64,000 bases of DNA from an uncultured Clostridia bacterium (GCA_945928865.1 CAMENZ010000008.1:1-64000), one strand, 5' to 3'. Positions 1-8,463 are shown, numbered from the stretch's first letter. Numbers and translations: made by a program. Notes: generated by a model from the letters alone, not told the origin.

Positions 1-51
1 CCGACCTTCCGGGTATGAACCGGACGCTCTAGCCAACTAAGCTACACCGCC
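1..51 (-). tRNA. tRNA-Met (CAU anticodon), 3' part missing
   Basis: Reading the minus strand from base 51 gives a 7-base acceptor strand GGCGGTG, then TA, a D-arm with TTGGCTAGAGC, and an anticodon stem TCCGG/CCGGA around loop TTCATAC. The anticodon CAT is complementary to bases 15-17. The variable loop begins AAGGTC and the window then ends, so the T-arm and 3' acceptor strand are outside. The body looks like an elongator tRNA-Met; a CAT-anticodon tRNA-Ile2 (lysidine-modified) cannot be excluded without the T-arm. Confidence 0.9.
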
Positions 52-58
52 ACAACAA

Positions 59-76
59 GCAGTGAAAAATCACTGC
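59..76 (-). other. hairpin just upstream of the tRNA
   Basis: A perfect 7-bp inverted repeat (GCAGTGA/TCACTGC with a 4-base loop) sits between the tRNA promoter and the tRNA 5' end. From the promoter position it would form at the extreme 5' end of the primary transcript, 8 bases ahead of the mature tRNA. It may be a leader removed by RNase P; no function is established. Confidence 0.5.
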
Positions 77-83
77 ATGAGTT

Positions 84-112
84 ATCTTATCAAAATCCCG
101 CCTAAAAGTCAA
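84..112 (-). promoter_or_regulatory. SigA-type promoter of the tRNA
   Basis: On the minus strand TTGACT (bases 112-107) is followed by a 17-base spacer and TAAGAT (bases 89-84), close to the TTGACA-N17-TATAAT consensus. The predicted start of transcription lies near base 77, about 26 bases ahead of the tRNA. Confidence 0.7.
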
Positions 113-215
113 GACTTTTTTTTAGATTTTGAGATTTTTTCTGATTTTTTTACATCTAAATTTGTTAAATATTTTAGATATAAGTAATAGCAAGGCTTTT
201 ACTTTAAACCCCAAT

Positions 216-1355
216 TTAATTAGAAATCATCATTTCTAAAGAGTCATCTTGGAAAAAAGTATTACCATTGTATAAGAATAAAATATCAGTAATTTCTTCT
301 GATTTGATAATATCATCTATACTATCATAAAAATACCTTGGATCAACCACAACTATCTTACGGAAATCTTGAGATAGAAACGGTATAAAACTATTAGCGT
401 AGGAATCCTTAATAAGAAGTAATTTTTTCTTAGATTTTACAGGAGTCTTAATAGTATACATAGGACTGTTGCTACCACCGAATACAGTGTATGCATCCTT
501 CTGATCTAAGTTTTTAAGTCTATAAAACTTAGTAGTTTTTTTCTTCGTATCCGAATAAAACATTACTGAATTCTTATATTGTTTATCATCAGATAAGAAA
601 ATTTTAATAGCATCATCCTTACCGTTTACAATACCGCTTTTAGAAGTTAAGGTGCCCTTGAAATCATTTTTAACTACATATTCTTTATATTTTATCTTAC
701 TGTCTAACCCCATCACTTTAGCAGCTTTTTTATAAGCAATATAAGCTCCATCAGATGTCCAATGGTGGTCAGTACGATAATATAATTGTTTTTTATCCTT
801 AGCCTTATTAAAGGTATCTCTAACATCTACTATCTTATAATTTTTTTCGATTTTGCCGAAAAAGTCATCCATATATTGATTCTGATCATTTGTTTGAACA
901 AAAGCCGGCAATTTATCTTTCAAAATATTAGCAGCATTAGGTGCCAATAAGAAGTACATTTTTAAATTTCTATGCTTCTTATAAAACTCCTCCATGCTCT
1001 TAGTAGTCTTATCTATAACTTCCTGCTTAGGTTCAGTAATTTCTTCCATAAGATAATCGTCATGACAATTATACACCTTATTAGAATCCACCTTGCCTAA
1101 GGTTAAATCGGCAGAAGTTTTCATCTTGATAAATCCATTTCTAAATAAAAATTGATCATTAGCATAACTATCGATTTTAGACTCAAATCGTCCATCTAAA
1201 TAATTATTTAAACTGAAAACAGGAAAACTTGCCAGCATTCTGTTTTCTTCTGTTGAAAAAGTTTTATTCGGTAATACTAAATTCAAGATTAACACTATCA
1301 AAAGTACTGCTCCAAAGGCCAAGCCCGTAAAAATTGCAAAAATTTTATTTTTCAT
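216..1355 (-). CDS. DHHW family protein (AlgJ/AlgX-like, O-acetylation operon)
   Basis: 379 residues. An N-terminal signal anchor (about residues 5-28) precedes an extracytoplasmic domain of the SGNH-like AlgJ/DltD type. The family hallmark is visible as RTDHHWTSDGAY near residue 195, with a later KDSYANSF block. By family analogy the protein helps pass acetyl groups delivered across the membrane by the neighbouring MBOAT enzyme onto an extracellular polymer. ATG at 1355 is preferred over the TTG one codon upstream because GGAGG lies 7 bases ahead of it. It is the last gene of a four-gene set with the MBOAT protein, a DUF4358 protein and an SGNH hydrolase; the gap to the MBOAT gene is 12 bases. 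Which polymer is modified cannot be read from sequence. Confidence 0.85.
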   Translation of the reverse strand: MKNKIFAIFTGLAFGAVLLIVLILNLVLPNKTFSTEENRMLASFPVFSLNNYLDGRFESKIDSYANDQFLFRNGFIKMKTSADLTLGKVDSNKVYNCHDDYLMEEITEPKQEVIDKTTKSMEEFYKKHRNLKMYFLLAPNAANILKDKLPAFVQTNDQNQYMDDFFGKIEKNYKIVDVRDTFNKAKDKKQLYYRTDHHWTSDGAYIAYKKAAKVMGLDSKIKYKEYVVKNDFKGTLTSKSGIVNGKDDAIKIFLSDDKQYKNSVMFYSDTKKKTTKFYRLKNLDQKDAYTVFGGSNSPMYTIKTPVKSKKKLLLIKDSYANSFIPFLSQDFRKIVVVDPRYFYDSIDDIIKSEEITDILFLYNGNTFFQDDSLEMMISN

Positions 1356-1367
1356 CAAGCCCCCTCC

Positions 1368-2762
1368 TTAGAATCTAAAGTATAAAAACGGATTATATGT
1401 GCTAAATACTAAATAAGCTGTTGATATTACAAAGAATAATAATAAAAGAAAAATTCCCAACCCTCTTTTTCTCTCACATAAAATATTAAAATATTCTATT
1501 GGCTTTTTAGTAGCAACGAATCCACCTATTATTAAAAGTAATAAGTTGGTCTTAAGAAAATACATTGTAGTAAAGTTCATAAGCGGATATTTTCCTACAC
1601 CAAACATTATACCTATATATGAAAGTGCTGTGGATAAATTCTCACTGCTAAATAATACCCAACCTATCATAACTATTAACAAGGTATAAATATGTCTTAC
1701 AAAATTTGGTGCCCTATCTATCAATCTGCCATAAACATATTTTTCAAGTATTAGAAGTATTCCATAATATAAGCCCCAAGCTACAAAATTCCAACTAGCT
1801 CCATGCCATAATCCGGTCAAACTCCATACTACAAGTATGTTCAAAATATGTCTGATAGGAGCCACTTTATTTCCACCTAGTGGAATATATAAATACTCCT
1901 TAAACCATGTACTTAACGAAATATGCCATCTTCTCCAAAACTCAGTTATACTCTTAGATAAATATGGATAGTTAAAGTTTTCCATGAACTCAAAGCCTAA
2001 CATCTTGCCGATACCGATAGCCATATCTGAGTAACCGCTAAAGTCAAAATATATCTGCAATGTATAAGCGAAAATACCAATCCAATAAGTTAAAATAGAA
2101 ATTTTATTATCCGGAAGTTGATTTATAAGATCATAGATTAATCCTAAATTATTAGCTAAAATAACTTTTTTACTTAGACCTAAAATAAATCTTATACTTC
2201 CATGTCCAAATTTTTCTACATTTAATTGTCTATTATCTAATTGTTCATCTATATCCTTATATTTTACAATAGGTCCCGCAATAAGCTGTGGGAATAAAGC
2301 TAAGTATAAGCAAAACTTTATAGGACTTGTCTGTACTCTAACATTTCCCCAATACACATCTATAATATATGAAAGAGCTTGGAAGGTATAAAATGAAATT
2401 CCTATAGGCAATGCTAAGGCTGTATAATGAATAGAAGTTCCTAAAATACCATTTATAGTATCCATAAGGAAACCATAATATTTAAAGAAACCTAATATAA
2501 ACAAGTTTACAACTACGGTAAACATAAAGGTCATCTTAGGGTTAATACCCTTTCGCCTTTCCCTATCCATATCCCTAGCCATAGAGTAGTTAAAAATGCT
2601 GCTAAATAACATTAAGAACACATATACCGGTTCTCCCCAGCTATAAAATATAATACTGGCTATTAAAAGCCAAACATTCTTTAATACCTTTGGAAGTAAA
2701 AAATACACTAACAAAGTAATGGGTAAAAAGTAATATATGAAGGTTATGCTACTAAATAACAT
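1368..2762 (-). CDS. MBOAT family membrane-bound O-acyltransferase (AlgI-like)
   Basis: 464 residues, polytopic with about 10-12 hydrophobic segments. The AlgI/PatA-type signature is clear: FPQLIAGPIVKY, DFSGYSDMAIGIGKMLGF, the FWRRWHISLSTWFKEYLYIPLGG block, and TGLWHGASWNF with the catalytic histidine near residue 318. The family moves acetyl or other acyl groups from cytoplasmic donors across the membrane for esterification of cell-wall or secreted glycopolymers. The start has GAGGAGG 8 bases upstream. It overlaps the preceding DUF4358 gene by 11 bases, so translational coupling is likely. DltB is an alternative relative, but no dltA/dltC/dltD genes are present and the DHHW partner favours an O-acetylation role. 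Confidence 0.9.
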   Translation of the reverse strand: MLFSSITFIYYFLPITLLVYFLLPKVLKNVWLLIASIIFYSWGEPVYVFLMLFSSIFNYSMARDMDRERRKGINPKMTFMFTVVVNLFILGFFKYYGFLMDTINGILGTSIHYTALALPIGISFYTFQALSYIIDVYWGNVRVQTSPIKFCLYLALFPQLIAGPIVKYKDIDEQLDNRQLNVEKFGHGSIRFILGLSKKVILANNLGLIYDLINQLPDNKISILTYWIGIFAYTLQIYFDFSGYSDMAIGIGKMLGFEFMENFNYPYLSKSITEFWRRWHISLSTWFKEYLYIPLGGNKVAPIRHILNILVVWSLTGLWHGASWNFVAWGLYYGILLILEKYVYGRLIDRAPNFVRHIYTLLIVMIGWVLFSSENLSTALSYIGIMFGVGKYPLMNFTTMYFLKTNLLLLIIGGFVATKKPIEYFNILCERKRGLGIFLLLLFFVISTAYLVFSTYNPFLYFRF

Positions 2763-3210
2763 TTAAGAACACCTCCTCATACTTATCAGCAGATTTTGAA
2801 ACACAGAAGAATAGATAATTGCCCTTAGTTTTAATAATTGCATCTTCTAATAATGCCACCTGATTCGGTCCATATCCTTCAAAAGTGCTTATTTGGTCTT
2901 CTACACGCTTTTCAACTGCATTCTTTAAAGTAGCCAGCTGCTTTATGGAATTAACCTTTATAATCAATAATTCTTCTACACTTAAAGCCTCAACATTTCT
3001 ATAGTAAAGATGAGAATTAAAATCTTCATAATTAAGACCGATAAACTGCATCAAATCTCTATTTTTAGCCTTTACTAACTGTTCTATTTCTGTATTTGCT
3101 TTCAAATACTTATCTATGTCTTTCATGGAAACATCCTTAGCATCTCCATTACTATATATTAAAAGTAAAAACACAATTAATATAACTACAAAAAATCCCT
3201 TCTTAATCAT
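2752..3210 (-). CDS. DUF4358-like small secreted/membrane protein
   Basis: 152 residues. A hydrophobic N-terminus (about residues 4-20) acts as signal peptide or anchor, followed by a helical extracytoplasmic domain. The layout of charged helix, YYRNVEALSVEELLIIKV core, and a gly-containing EGYGPNQ segment near residue 115 resembles DUF4358 proteins, which often accompany MBOAT/DHHW genes in Clostridia. The ATG directly abuts the TAG of the upstream SGNH gene, and the end overlaps the MBOAT gene by 11 bases, so all four genes are probably one message. Biochemical function is unknown; an accessory of the O-acetylation machine is the contextual guess. Confidence 0.65.
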   Translation of the reverse strand: MIKKGFFVVILIVFLLLIYSNGDAKDVSMKDIDKYLKANTEIEQLVKAKNRDLMQFIGLNYEDFNSHLYYRNVEALSVEELLIIKVNSIKQLATLKNAVEKRVEDQISTFEGYGPNQVALLEDAIIKTKGNYLFFCVSKSADKYEEVFLNVI

Positions 3211-4050
3211 CTATAATCCCGCCTCTTGAATCATATTCTCTAACCATAAATTGTAATAACTTACATTTACATGAATTCCATCCCCTGCATATAACTCAGG
3301 TTGTTCTTCCAGTAAATAAATATTATCTATATAGGTTAGGTCTAAACGCTCACACATTTCTTTTATCGCTTTATTAAAGTTTTTATAATTTCCTAAAATC
3401 TTATTCCTTGCTATAGCTCCATCTGAAGGCTTAGCTATACTGTTTACATAAATTTTAGTATCAGGTGAAGTTTTTTGGAAGTCCTTAATAAGCTTTTCAT
3501 ATTTTTCTATAAAAAGATCTGCGTGCCCTGTATAATTCCCCATATCGTTTACGCCAAAGGCGAAAAAAGCATTTTCAGGATAAGTCTTTGCAGCTGAAGT
3601 AAACATATCATCACCAAACATTACAGATGCTCCGATTTTGCAGAAAACTCTATCGTTGCCTAAAAATCCATATACTACCAGACCTTCCGTTATAGAGTCT
3701 CCTACAACTACACTATTTTCAAATATTTTTCTATATAATAGCTGTGGACCGGTGCCCGAACCACCGGAATGCTCCATAGCCTCCAGCTTTTTAATTTCCG
3801 CCTCCACAGTACGAACACTGGAGAAATCATATTGTTCAATACTTGCCAAGCTATCCTCTACTACTTTATCATTATAAGCAGCATCTCCATTCCATAAAAT
3901 AAAATGGAATACAAAAAACAATAATAGAAGAGCCCCAAAACCCAAAAACACAACATATTGTTTATGAGAATTTCTAAAAGCTCTATTGGAACTTATCATG
4001 GACTCTGATAGACCTTTACTAAATTTTAAATTTGACCTTTTTTGTCGCAT
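3211..4050 (-). CDS. SGNH/GDSL-family hydrolase or acyltransferase, membrane anchored
   Basis: 279 residues. A cytoplasmic basic N-terminus and one strong transmembrane segment (about residues 31-52) anchor an external SGNH domain. The catalytic blocks are visible: VVGDSITEGL (nucleophile Ser, near residue 118), AFGVNDMGNY (Asn) and DGIHVN near the C-terminus (Asp/His pair). SGNH enzymes in such operons act as O-acetyl esterases or as the transferase that places acetyl on the sugar. It is the first gene of the O-acetylation set, about 100 bases downstream of the sigma/anti-sigma pair and separated from it by a hairpin terminator. No strong promoter consensus is seen in the 50 bases upstream. 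Confidence 0.8.
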   Translation of the reverse strand: MRQKRSNLKFSKGLSESMISSNRAFRNSHKQYVVFLGFGALLLLFFVFHFILWNGDAAYNDKVVEDSLASIEQYDFSSVRTVEAEIKKLEAMEHSGGSGTGPQLLYRKIFENSVVVGDSITEGLVVYGFLGNDRVFCKIGASVMFGDDMFTSAAKTYPENAFFAFGVNDMGNYTGHADLFIEKYEKLIKDFQKTSPDTKIYVNSIAKPSDGAIARNKILGNYKNFNKAIKEMCERLDLTYIDNIYLLEEQPELYAGDGIHVNVSYYNLWLENMIQEAGL

Positions 4051-4101
4051 TCTTACAATACCCCGTAATTCTTAAATACTTTTACTTTCTTAACAAAATA
4101 C

Positions 4102-4145
4102 AAAAAGATAACTTTATGTTATTATTACCTATCCATAAAGTTACC
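4102..4145 (-). terminator. intrinsic terminator after the RsiV-like gene
   Basis: On the minus strand a 12-bp stem (GGTAACTTTATG with CATAAAGTTATC, one G-T pair) is followed by TTTTTG. It lies directly after the anti-sigma stop codon, so the sigma/anti-sigma message probably ends here and the O-acetylation genes are a separate or read-through unit. Confidence 0.7.
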
Positions 4146-4152
4146 TTATTTT

Positions 4153-5052
4153 TTATTGAATTTTTAATACTTCAGTTGGGATTTTAAAATCTAATTTTCC
4201 CATACAGTTAGGTGCAACTTCACCTTCATTAAAGATTAAATGAATGCACTTTTCTTTATCTATATAAAATTGCTGATTTCTCTTAATCTTATTAAAGAAT
4301 CCCGCTTCCGCCTTACTATTTTTACCTTCCTTGATAAAATATACAGAATCAGCATTTTCAGCCATTTCCGCTTTCATCTGGGCTTTTACCTCATTAGTCA
4401 GCACCTCTATATATTCCTTATTATCAAAGAAATCCGATAAAACAAGTTTTTTACCTGTCTTAAGATCAATTGTATAATAATGATCTTCTTCAAAACCACT
4501 GGCACCTCCTCTATAAGTCATAAGCCTTATAGTGAGGTATTTATCGTCAGATTCTATAATATCATACTTTATAGATAAATTGGAATAGCCTTCCTTAATT
4601 TTTTTCTTATTTTCCTTAAATTCTTCAATAAGTTGATTAGTTATTGCTTTAATTTCTGCATTTACTACAGCTATTTCATTGTTACCAAAGTCGGGCTTGT
4701 CAGATTTTGCCGTATCTAATAAATCATCTATACTGCTATTTTTCTTTTCTATAACTGTAATTCCCGGCACATCTACATCAGCTTCAAATCTATCATCCAT
4801 ATAGTGATATTCTCTAAAAGTTACAACCTTGAAAACTCCCCCTAATATTGGCAACTTGCCCATAGCATACCCCATACTGCTACTTAAATTAGGTAGTGTT
4901 ATTACAAGGCACATTAGCATAACCAAGGAATTTCGCATAAAGCGAATATTTCGTTTACGTCTGAATTTCTGTTTTTCAGCCTTTGCCATTTTGATAGCAC
5001 GCTTAACAGCTTCCAGCCCCTTATGTGAATTAGGTTCTTTATTATTCCCCAC
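4153..5052 (-). CDS. RsiV-like anti-sigma factor (DUF4163/DUF3298)
   Basis: 299 residues. A basic cytoplasmic N-terminus (about 1-40) is followed by one transmembrane segment (about 41-60) and a large external domain. The external part contains the RsiV-type layout: a DUF4163-like region, then DUF3298 with TYRGGASG and DLKTGKKLVLSDFF. In Bacillus, RsiV binds SigV in the cytoplasm and lysozyme outside, and is destroyed by regulated proteolysis when lysozyme is present. The gene follows the sigma factor by 27 bases in the same direction, as expected for a sigma/anti-sigma pair. Lysozyme sensing here is inferred from the family, not shown. Confidence 0.8.
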   Translation of the reverse strand: MGNNKEPNSHKGLEAVKRAIKMAKAEKQKFRRKRNIRFMRNSLVMLMCLVITLPNLSSSMGYAMGKLPILGGVFKVVTFREYHYMDDRFEADVDVPGITVIEKKNSSIDDLLDTAKSDKPDFGNNEIAVVNAEIKAITNQLIEEFKENKKKIKEGYSNLSIKYDIIESDDKYLTIRLMTYRGGASGFEEDHYYTIDLKTGKKLVLSDFFDNKEYIEVLTNEVKAQMKAEMAENADSVYFIKEGKNSKAEAGFFNKIKRNQQFYIDKEKCIHLIFNEGEVAPNCMGKLDFKIPTEVLKIQ

Positions 5053-5079
5053 TAAAATCCCCTCTTTCTTAAATTTAAA

Positions 5080-5553
5080 CTATGCTAAATCTTCTCTCAA
5101 TTTTTCTATAGTCCTATAAAGACGGCTTTTAACGGTGCTTAGATTCATGCCTAAAATTTCGGCAACTTCCGACAATTTCATGTCTTTAAAGTATCTTAAA
5201 TCTAAAATAATCTGTTCTTCATCAGTAAGCTTAGTCATAGCATTTCTCAAATCTAACGCTTCTACAGACACTGCATCCATAGCACCTTCCATTTCAATTT
5301 CGCCCTGTAAATCCGGATTTTTCTTTCTACACAAACCATAGATTTCATTTAACATAATTCTATAAACCCATGTTTCTGCAAAATTCACTTCCTTAAGGGT
5401 ATCACATTTCCAAATCGCTTTATATGCACCTTCCTGTACGATATCCAAAGCATCTGCCTCATTTCGCACATATCTTAATGCTAAATGGAAGTATTTATCA
5501 TAGTTTTCAATGAGAATTTTCTCTATGAGTTTTTCTTTTTTACTCTGCCCCAC
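5080..5553 (-). CDS. ECF-type RNA polymerase sigma factor, SigV-like
   Basis: 157 residues, the usual size of a minimal ECF sigma factor. Region 2 is seen in the first half (YDKYFHLALRYVRNEADALDIVQEGAYKAIW) and region 4 in the second (LTDEEQIILDLRYFKDMKLSEVAEILGMN, then a helix-turn-helix recognition part with STVKSRLYR). It starts with GTG; an AAGGAG lies about 10 bases upstream. The downstream RsiV-like gene is its likely antagonist. An upstream TGAAAC-N17-CATCTA element is compatible with autoregulation, as is common for this class. Targets may include the adjacent O-acetylation genes, by analogy with SigV control of envelope modification in Bacillus and Clostridioides. Confidence 0.85.
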   Translation of the reverse strand: MGQSKKEKLIEKILIENYDKYFHLALRYVRNEADALDIVQEGAYKAIWKCDTLKEVNFAETWVYRIMLNEIYGLCRKKNPDLQGEIEMEGAMDAVSVEALDLRNAMTKLTDEEQIILDLRYFKDMKLSEVAEILGMNLSTVKSRLYRTIEKLREDLA

Positions 5554-5578
5554 TTTATCTCATCTCCTTTATATCATT

Positions 5579-5607
5579 TAGATGTTTTTATCTTCAAAAA
5601 AGTTTCA
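5579..5607 (-). promoter_or_regulatory. candidate ECF promoter of the SigV-like gene
   Basis: On the minus strand TGAAAC (bases 5607-5602) is followed by 17 bases and CATCTA (5584-5579), 26 bases ahead of the GTG start. TGAAAC is the usual -35 of SigV/SigX-class ECF factors, and the -10 resembles a CGTC-type element with one change. Inferred only. Confidence 0.5.
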
Positions 5608-5631
5608 ATATTAATTCAATACTATTTCAAT
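5604..5631. repeat. three TTCAAT words spaced exactly 11 bp apart
   Basis: TTCAAT occurs at 5604, 5615 and 5626 (minus strand ATTGAA), one per helical turn, between the divergent sigma and lgt genes. The first copy overlaps the candidate ECF -35. The spacing would suit a regulator binding one face of the DNA, but no regulator is identified. Confidence 0.55.
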
Positions 5632-5650
5632 ATAAATATACCAAAGATTG

Positions 5651-5679
5651 ATGACAATTAACAGTATTTTTTGTATAAT
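5651..5679 (+). promoter_or_regulatory. SigA-type promoter of lgt
   Basis: ATGACA (5651-5656), a 17-base spacer and a perfect TATAAT (5674-5679) lie 41 bases ahead of the lgt start codon, which is preceded by AGGAGG. Confidence 0.75.
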
Positions 5680-5719
5680 ATAATGTGAAGATTTATAGAA
5701 TTTTTTTAGGAGGTTTTCG

Positions 5720-6466
5720 ATGATAGCACCTAATCCGGTTGCCATAGAAATTTTCGGTTTCAGCATAATGTGGTATGGACTTTTAATAGGTACCGGCTTT
5801 TTATTAGCCACCTTAATTGCCTATAAAAGAGCTCCACTTCACAATATTAATTCCGAATTTATATTGGATTTAGTAATTTGGCTCATTCCATCTGCTATAA
5901 TAGGTGCCAGAGCCTATTTTGTAATTTTCAAATGGGCAGATTTTAAAGATAATCCTATAGAAATATTTAATATTAGAGGTGGTGGGCTGGCAATTCATGG
6001 CGGATTAATACTCTGCTTCTTAGTTGCTTATTTTATATGCAAAATCCGAAAAGTCAACTTTATAAAGGGGGCTGACCTATGTGCAGTAGTAATTCCTTTA
6101 GGACAAGCCATCGGCCGTTGGGGGAATTTCTTCAATGAAGAAGCTCACGGTGGACCTACAGATTTACCTTGGGCTCAAATAATCAACGGTGTAGGATATC
6201 ATCCTACATTCTTATACGAATCCCTTTGGTGTTTCGGTTTATTCCTATTCTTATTATGGTTTGATAACAAAAAACAAAAATTTGATGGACAAATTTTGAC
6301 CTTATATATGATGCTTTATTCCTTAGAAAGATTCTTCGTAGAAGGTCTTCGTACAGATAGCCTTATGATTGGTTTTTTAAGACAGGCTCAAGTTATAAGT
6401 ATAGTCTTTTTCTTAATAGGGTTAGGAGCCTATATTTTGCTAAAAAATAGAAAACAAAATACTTAA
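5720..6466 (+). CDS. lgt: prolipoprotein diacylglyceryl transferase
   Basis: 248 residues, about seven transmembrane segments. Lgt moves a diacylglyceryl group from phosphatidylglycerol to the lipobox cysteine of prolipoproteins, the first step of lipoprotein maturation at the outer face of the cytoplasmic membrane. The family signature is present: GGGLAIHGGL near residue 90 and PLGQAIGRWGNFFNEEAHG near residues 130-150, which contains the invariant Arg, Asn and Glu. SMI(M)WYGL near the N-terminus also fits. ATG has AGGAGG 8 bases upstream and a good promoter. It begins the only plus-strand group in the window. Lipoprotein substrates nearby include the serpin and the Nik/Dpp-type binding protein. 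Confidence 0.97.
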   Translation: MIAPNPVAIEIFGFSIMWYGLLIGTGFLLATLIAYKRAPLHNINSEFILDLVIWLIPSAIIGARAYFVIFKWADFKDNPIEIFNIRGGGLAIHGGLILCFLVAYFICKIRKVNFIKGADLCAVVIPLGQAIGRWGNFFNEEAHGGPTDLPWAQIINGVGYHPTFLYESLWCFGLFLFLLWFDNKKQKFDGQILTLYMMLYSLERFFVEGLRTDSLMIGFLRQAQVISIVFFLIGLGAYILLKNRKQNT

Positions 6467-6496
6467 ATATAAATCAGAATTTAATGGAGGTTATTC

Positions 6497-7177
6497 TTGA
6501 AAATACAGATATCAGATTCTATTCCATGTGGTGTTATACTGGCCATATCCGGTGGCTGTATGGACGCGTATTCATACTTATTTAGAGGACAGGTATTTGC
6601 AAATGCACAGACAGGAAATATTCTTCTCTTAGGAGTGAATATTGCAAATGGAAATATGCCTATGGCAGTTAAATACCTATTTCCAATCCTGGCATTTACT
6701 TCCGGAATTATAATTTCTGACATTATAAATGAAAGAAATAGTTTTTCCAAAGTTCATTGGCGACAAATTTCTGTATTGATTGAAGCTTTATTACTTGTAA
6801 TGGTGGCTTTTTTACCGATTACATCAAACTCAATGGCAAACATTATAATATCCTTGGCTTGTGGTATTCAGGTAGAAACCTTTAGAAAAATTCATGGAAA
6901 TAATATTGCTACAACTATGTGTATAGGAAATCTTAGAAGCGGTACTTATAATATGGATAAATATATTAATACCCATGAACATATTTATCTAACAAAAGCT
7001 TTTCTCTATTATGGAATTATCTTAGCCTTTGTAATTGGAGCTATAATAGAAAGTTTCTTAATTCAAATAATAGGCACCTACGCCATCCTGTTTTCTTCGT
7101 CTTTACTCATGATAGCATTTATACTTATGTTTCGTGGATGCTCTGAGGATTGTGATGATACTTATATTGAAGGATAG
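6497..7177 (+). CDS. YoaK family (DUF1275) membrane protein
   Basis: 226 residues with about six hydrophobic segments. The DUF1275 features are seen: a GGCMDAYSYLFRGQVFANAQTGNILLLG block near the N-terminus and CGIQVETFRK...TTMCIGNLRSG in the middle. The family is widespread but biochemically uncharacterised; a transport role is often presumed. It starts with TTG, supported by GGAGG 6 bases upstream, 30 bases after lgt, so the two are probably co-transcribed. Confidence 0.85.
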   Translation: MKIQISDSIPCGVILAISGGCMDAYSYLFRGQVFANAQTGNILLLGVNIANGNMPMAVKYLFPILAFTSGIIISDIINERNSFSKVHWRQISVLIEALLLVMVAFLPITSNSMANIIISLACGIQVETFRKIHGNNIATTMCIGNLRSGTYNMDKYINTHEHIYLTKAFLYYGIILAFVIGAIIESFLIQIIGTYAILFSSSLLMIAFILMFRGCSEDCDDTYIEG

Positions 7178-7253
7178 TAAAAGATAATAAAATATTCATA
7201 TAGCATTGATATATTTTTGAATAAATGTTAAACTTATCAACATGTGCATTCAA

Positions 7254-7278
7254 GTTAAAATCCCTTTAAGATTTTAAC
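7254..7278. terminator. perfect 9-bp palindrome after the YoaK-like gene
   Basis: GTTAAAATC and GATTTTAAC flank a 7-base loop, 76 bases after the YoaK-like stop and 69 bases before ychF. The stem is AT-rich and has no clean U-run, so it is a weak terminator or an operator-like palindrome. Confidence 0.4.
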
Positions 7279-7347
7279 ATAACTAAAAAATTTTTATAAA
7301 AATATATAGATTTAAAAGAATAAAAAGAAATTGAGGAGATTTATTTT

Positions 7348-8448
7348 ATGAAATTAGGTATTGTAGGACTTCCTAATGTAGGAAAAAGTACACTTTTTAA
7401 CGCTATCACCAAGGCTGGAGCTGAAGCTGCCAACTACCCTTTCTGTACTATTGAACCAAATGTAGGAATAGTAGCTGTGCCGGATGAAAGAATAACTAAG
7501 CTCCATGAAATATATAATTCTAAAAAAACCACATACGCTACTATAGAGTTCTGCGATATTGCCGGCTTAGTAAAAGGAGCTTCAAAAGGTGAAGGTTTAG
7601 GGAATAAATTTTTAGGACACATTCGTGAAGTTGAAGCCATAGTTCATGTAGTTAGATGTTTTGAAAATGATAATATTGTTCATGTGGACGGCAAAATCAA
7701 CCCACTCTCAGATATTGACACTATAAACACTGAGCTGCTTTTATCAGATATGGAAATTTTAGAGCGTAGAATTACTAAGACGCAAAAAAATGCTAAATTT
7801 GATAAATCTGCCGCTTCTGAGTTAGAAATGCTAAATAAAATTTATGCTTGGCTAGGTGAAGGCAAAAATGCCCGTGCTATGGACTTAGATTCTGATGAAG
7901 CGGATTTTGTAAAATCCTTAGGTTTATTATCCTACAAACCTATAATATATGTCGCTAATGTTTCAGATGATAATGTTTTAGCTTCTGAAAATGGTGAAAA
8001 TCCAATGGTTCAACAGGTTCGAAAGTTAGCCTCTGAAGAAGGGGCGGAAGTTGTAATTATCTGCGCTGAAATCGAAGCTGAAATGGCTGAATTAGATGAG
8101 GAAGAACGCCAAATGTTCTTAGAAGAATTAGGTGTAAGTGAATCCGGTTTAGACAAATTGGTTAAGGCATCTTATGCCCTCTTAGATTTAATATCATTCT
8201 TGACAGCAGGTGAAGACGAATGTCGTGCTTGGACTATTAAGCGTGGAACTAAGGCACCTCAAGCTGCCGGCAAAATCCACACAGATTTTGAAAAAGGTTT
8301 CATTCGCTCTGAAACCATCGCCTTTGATAAATTCATAGAATGTGGCGGCTCCCTTGCCTCTGCCAAGGAAAAAGGCTTCCTTCGTTCTGAAGGTAAGGAA
8401 TATGTTATGAAAGACGGAGATATATGTAATTTCCTCTTTAATGTTTAG
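7348..8448 (+). CDS. ychF: redox-regulated ATPase YchF (OLA1 family)
   Basis: 366 residues, the normal family length. An Obg-like P-loop ATPase that prefers ATP over GTP and associates with ribosomes. Motifs in order: G1 GLPNVGKST at residues 5-13, G2 region around NYPFCTIEPNVG, G3 DIAGLVKGAS near residue 70, the altered G4 ANVSDDN near residue 207 (the NKxD motif of true GTPases is replaced, which explains ATP use), and a C-terminal TGS domain. ATG has GAGGAG 8 bases upstream. It ends at a strong bidirectional terminator shared with the convergent minus-strand gene. Confidence 0.97.
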   Translation: MKLGIVGLPNVGKSTLFNAITKAGAEAANYPFCTIEPNVGIVAVPDERITKLHEIYNSKKTTYATIEFCDIAGLVKGASKGEGLGNKFLGHIREVEAIVHVVRCFENDNIVHVDGKINPLSDIDTINTELLLSDMEILERRITKTQKNAKFDKSAASELEMLNKIYAWLGEGKNARAMDLDSDEADFVKSLGLLSYKPIIYVANVSDDNVLASENGENPMVQQVRKLASEEGAEVVIICAEIEAEMAELDEEERQMFLEELGVSESGLDKLVKASYALLDLISFLTAGEDECRAWTIKRGTKAPQAAGKIHTDFEKGFIRSETIAFDKFIECGGSLASAKEKGFLRSEGKEYVMKDGDICNFLFNV

Positions 8449-8463
8449 TTGTTATTTGAAATC

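Noticed and set aside
1368..2762. MBOAT protein as DltB of a D-alanylation operon
   Set aside because: dltA, dltC and dltD are not present and the neighbours (DHHW, DUF4358, SGNH) fit O-acetylation.
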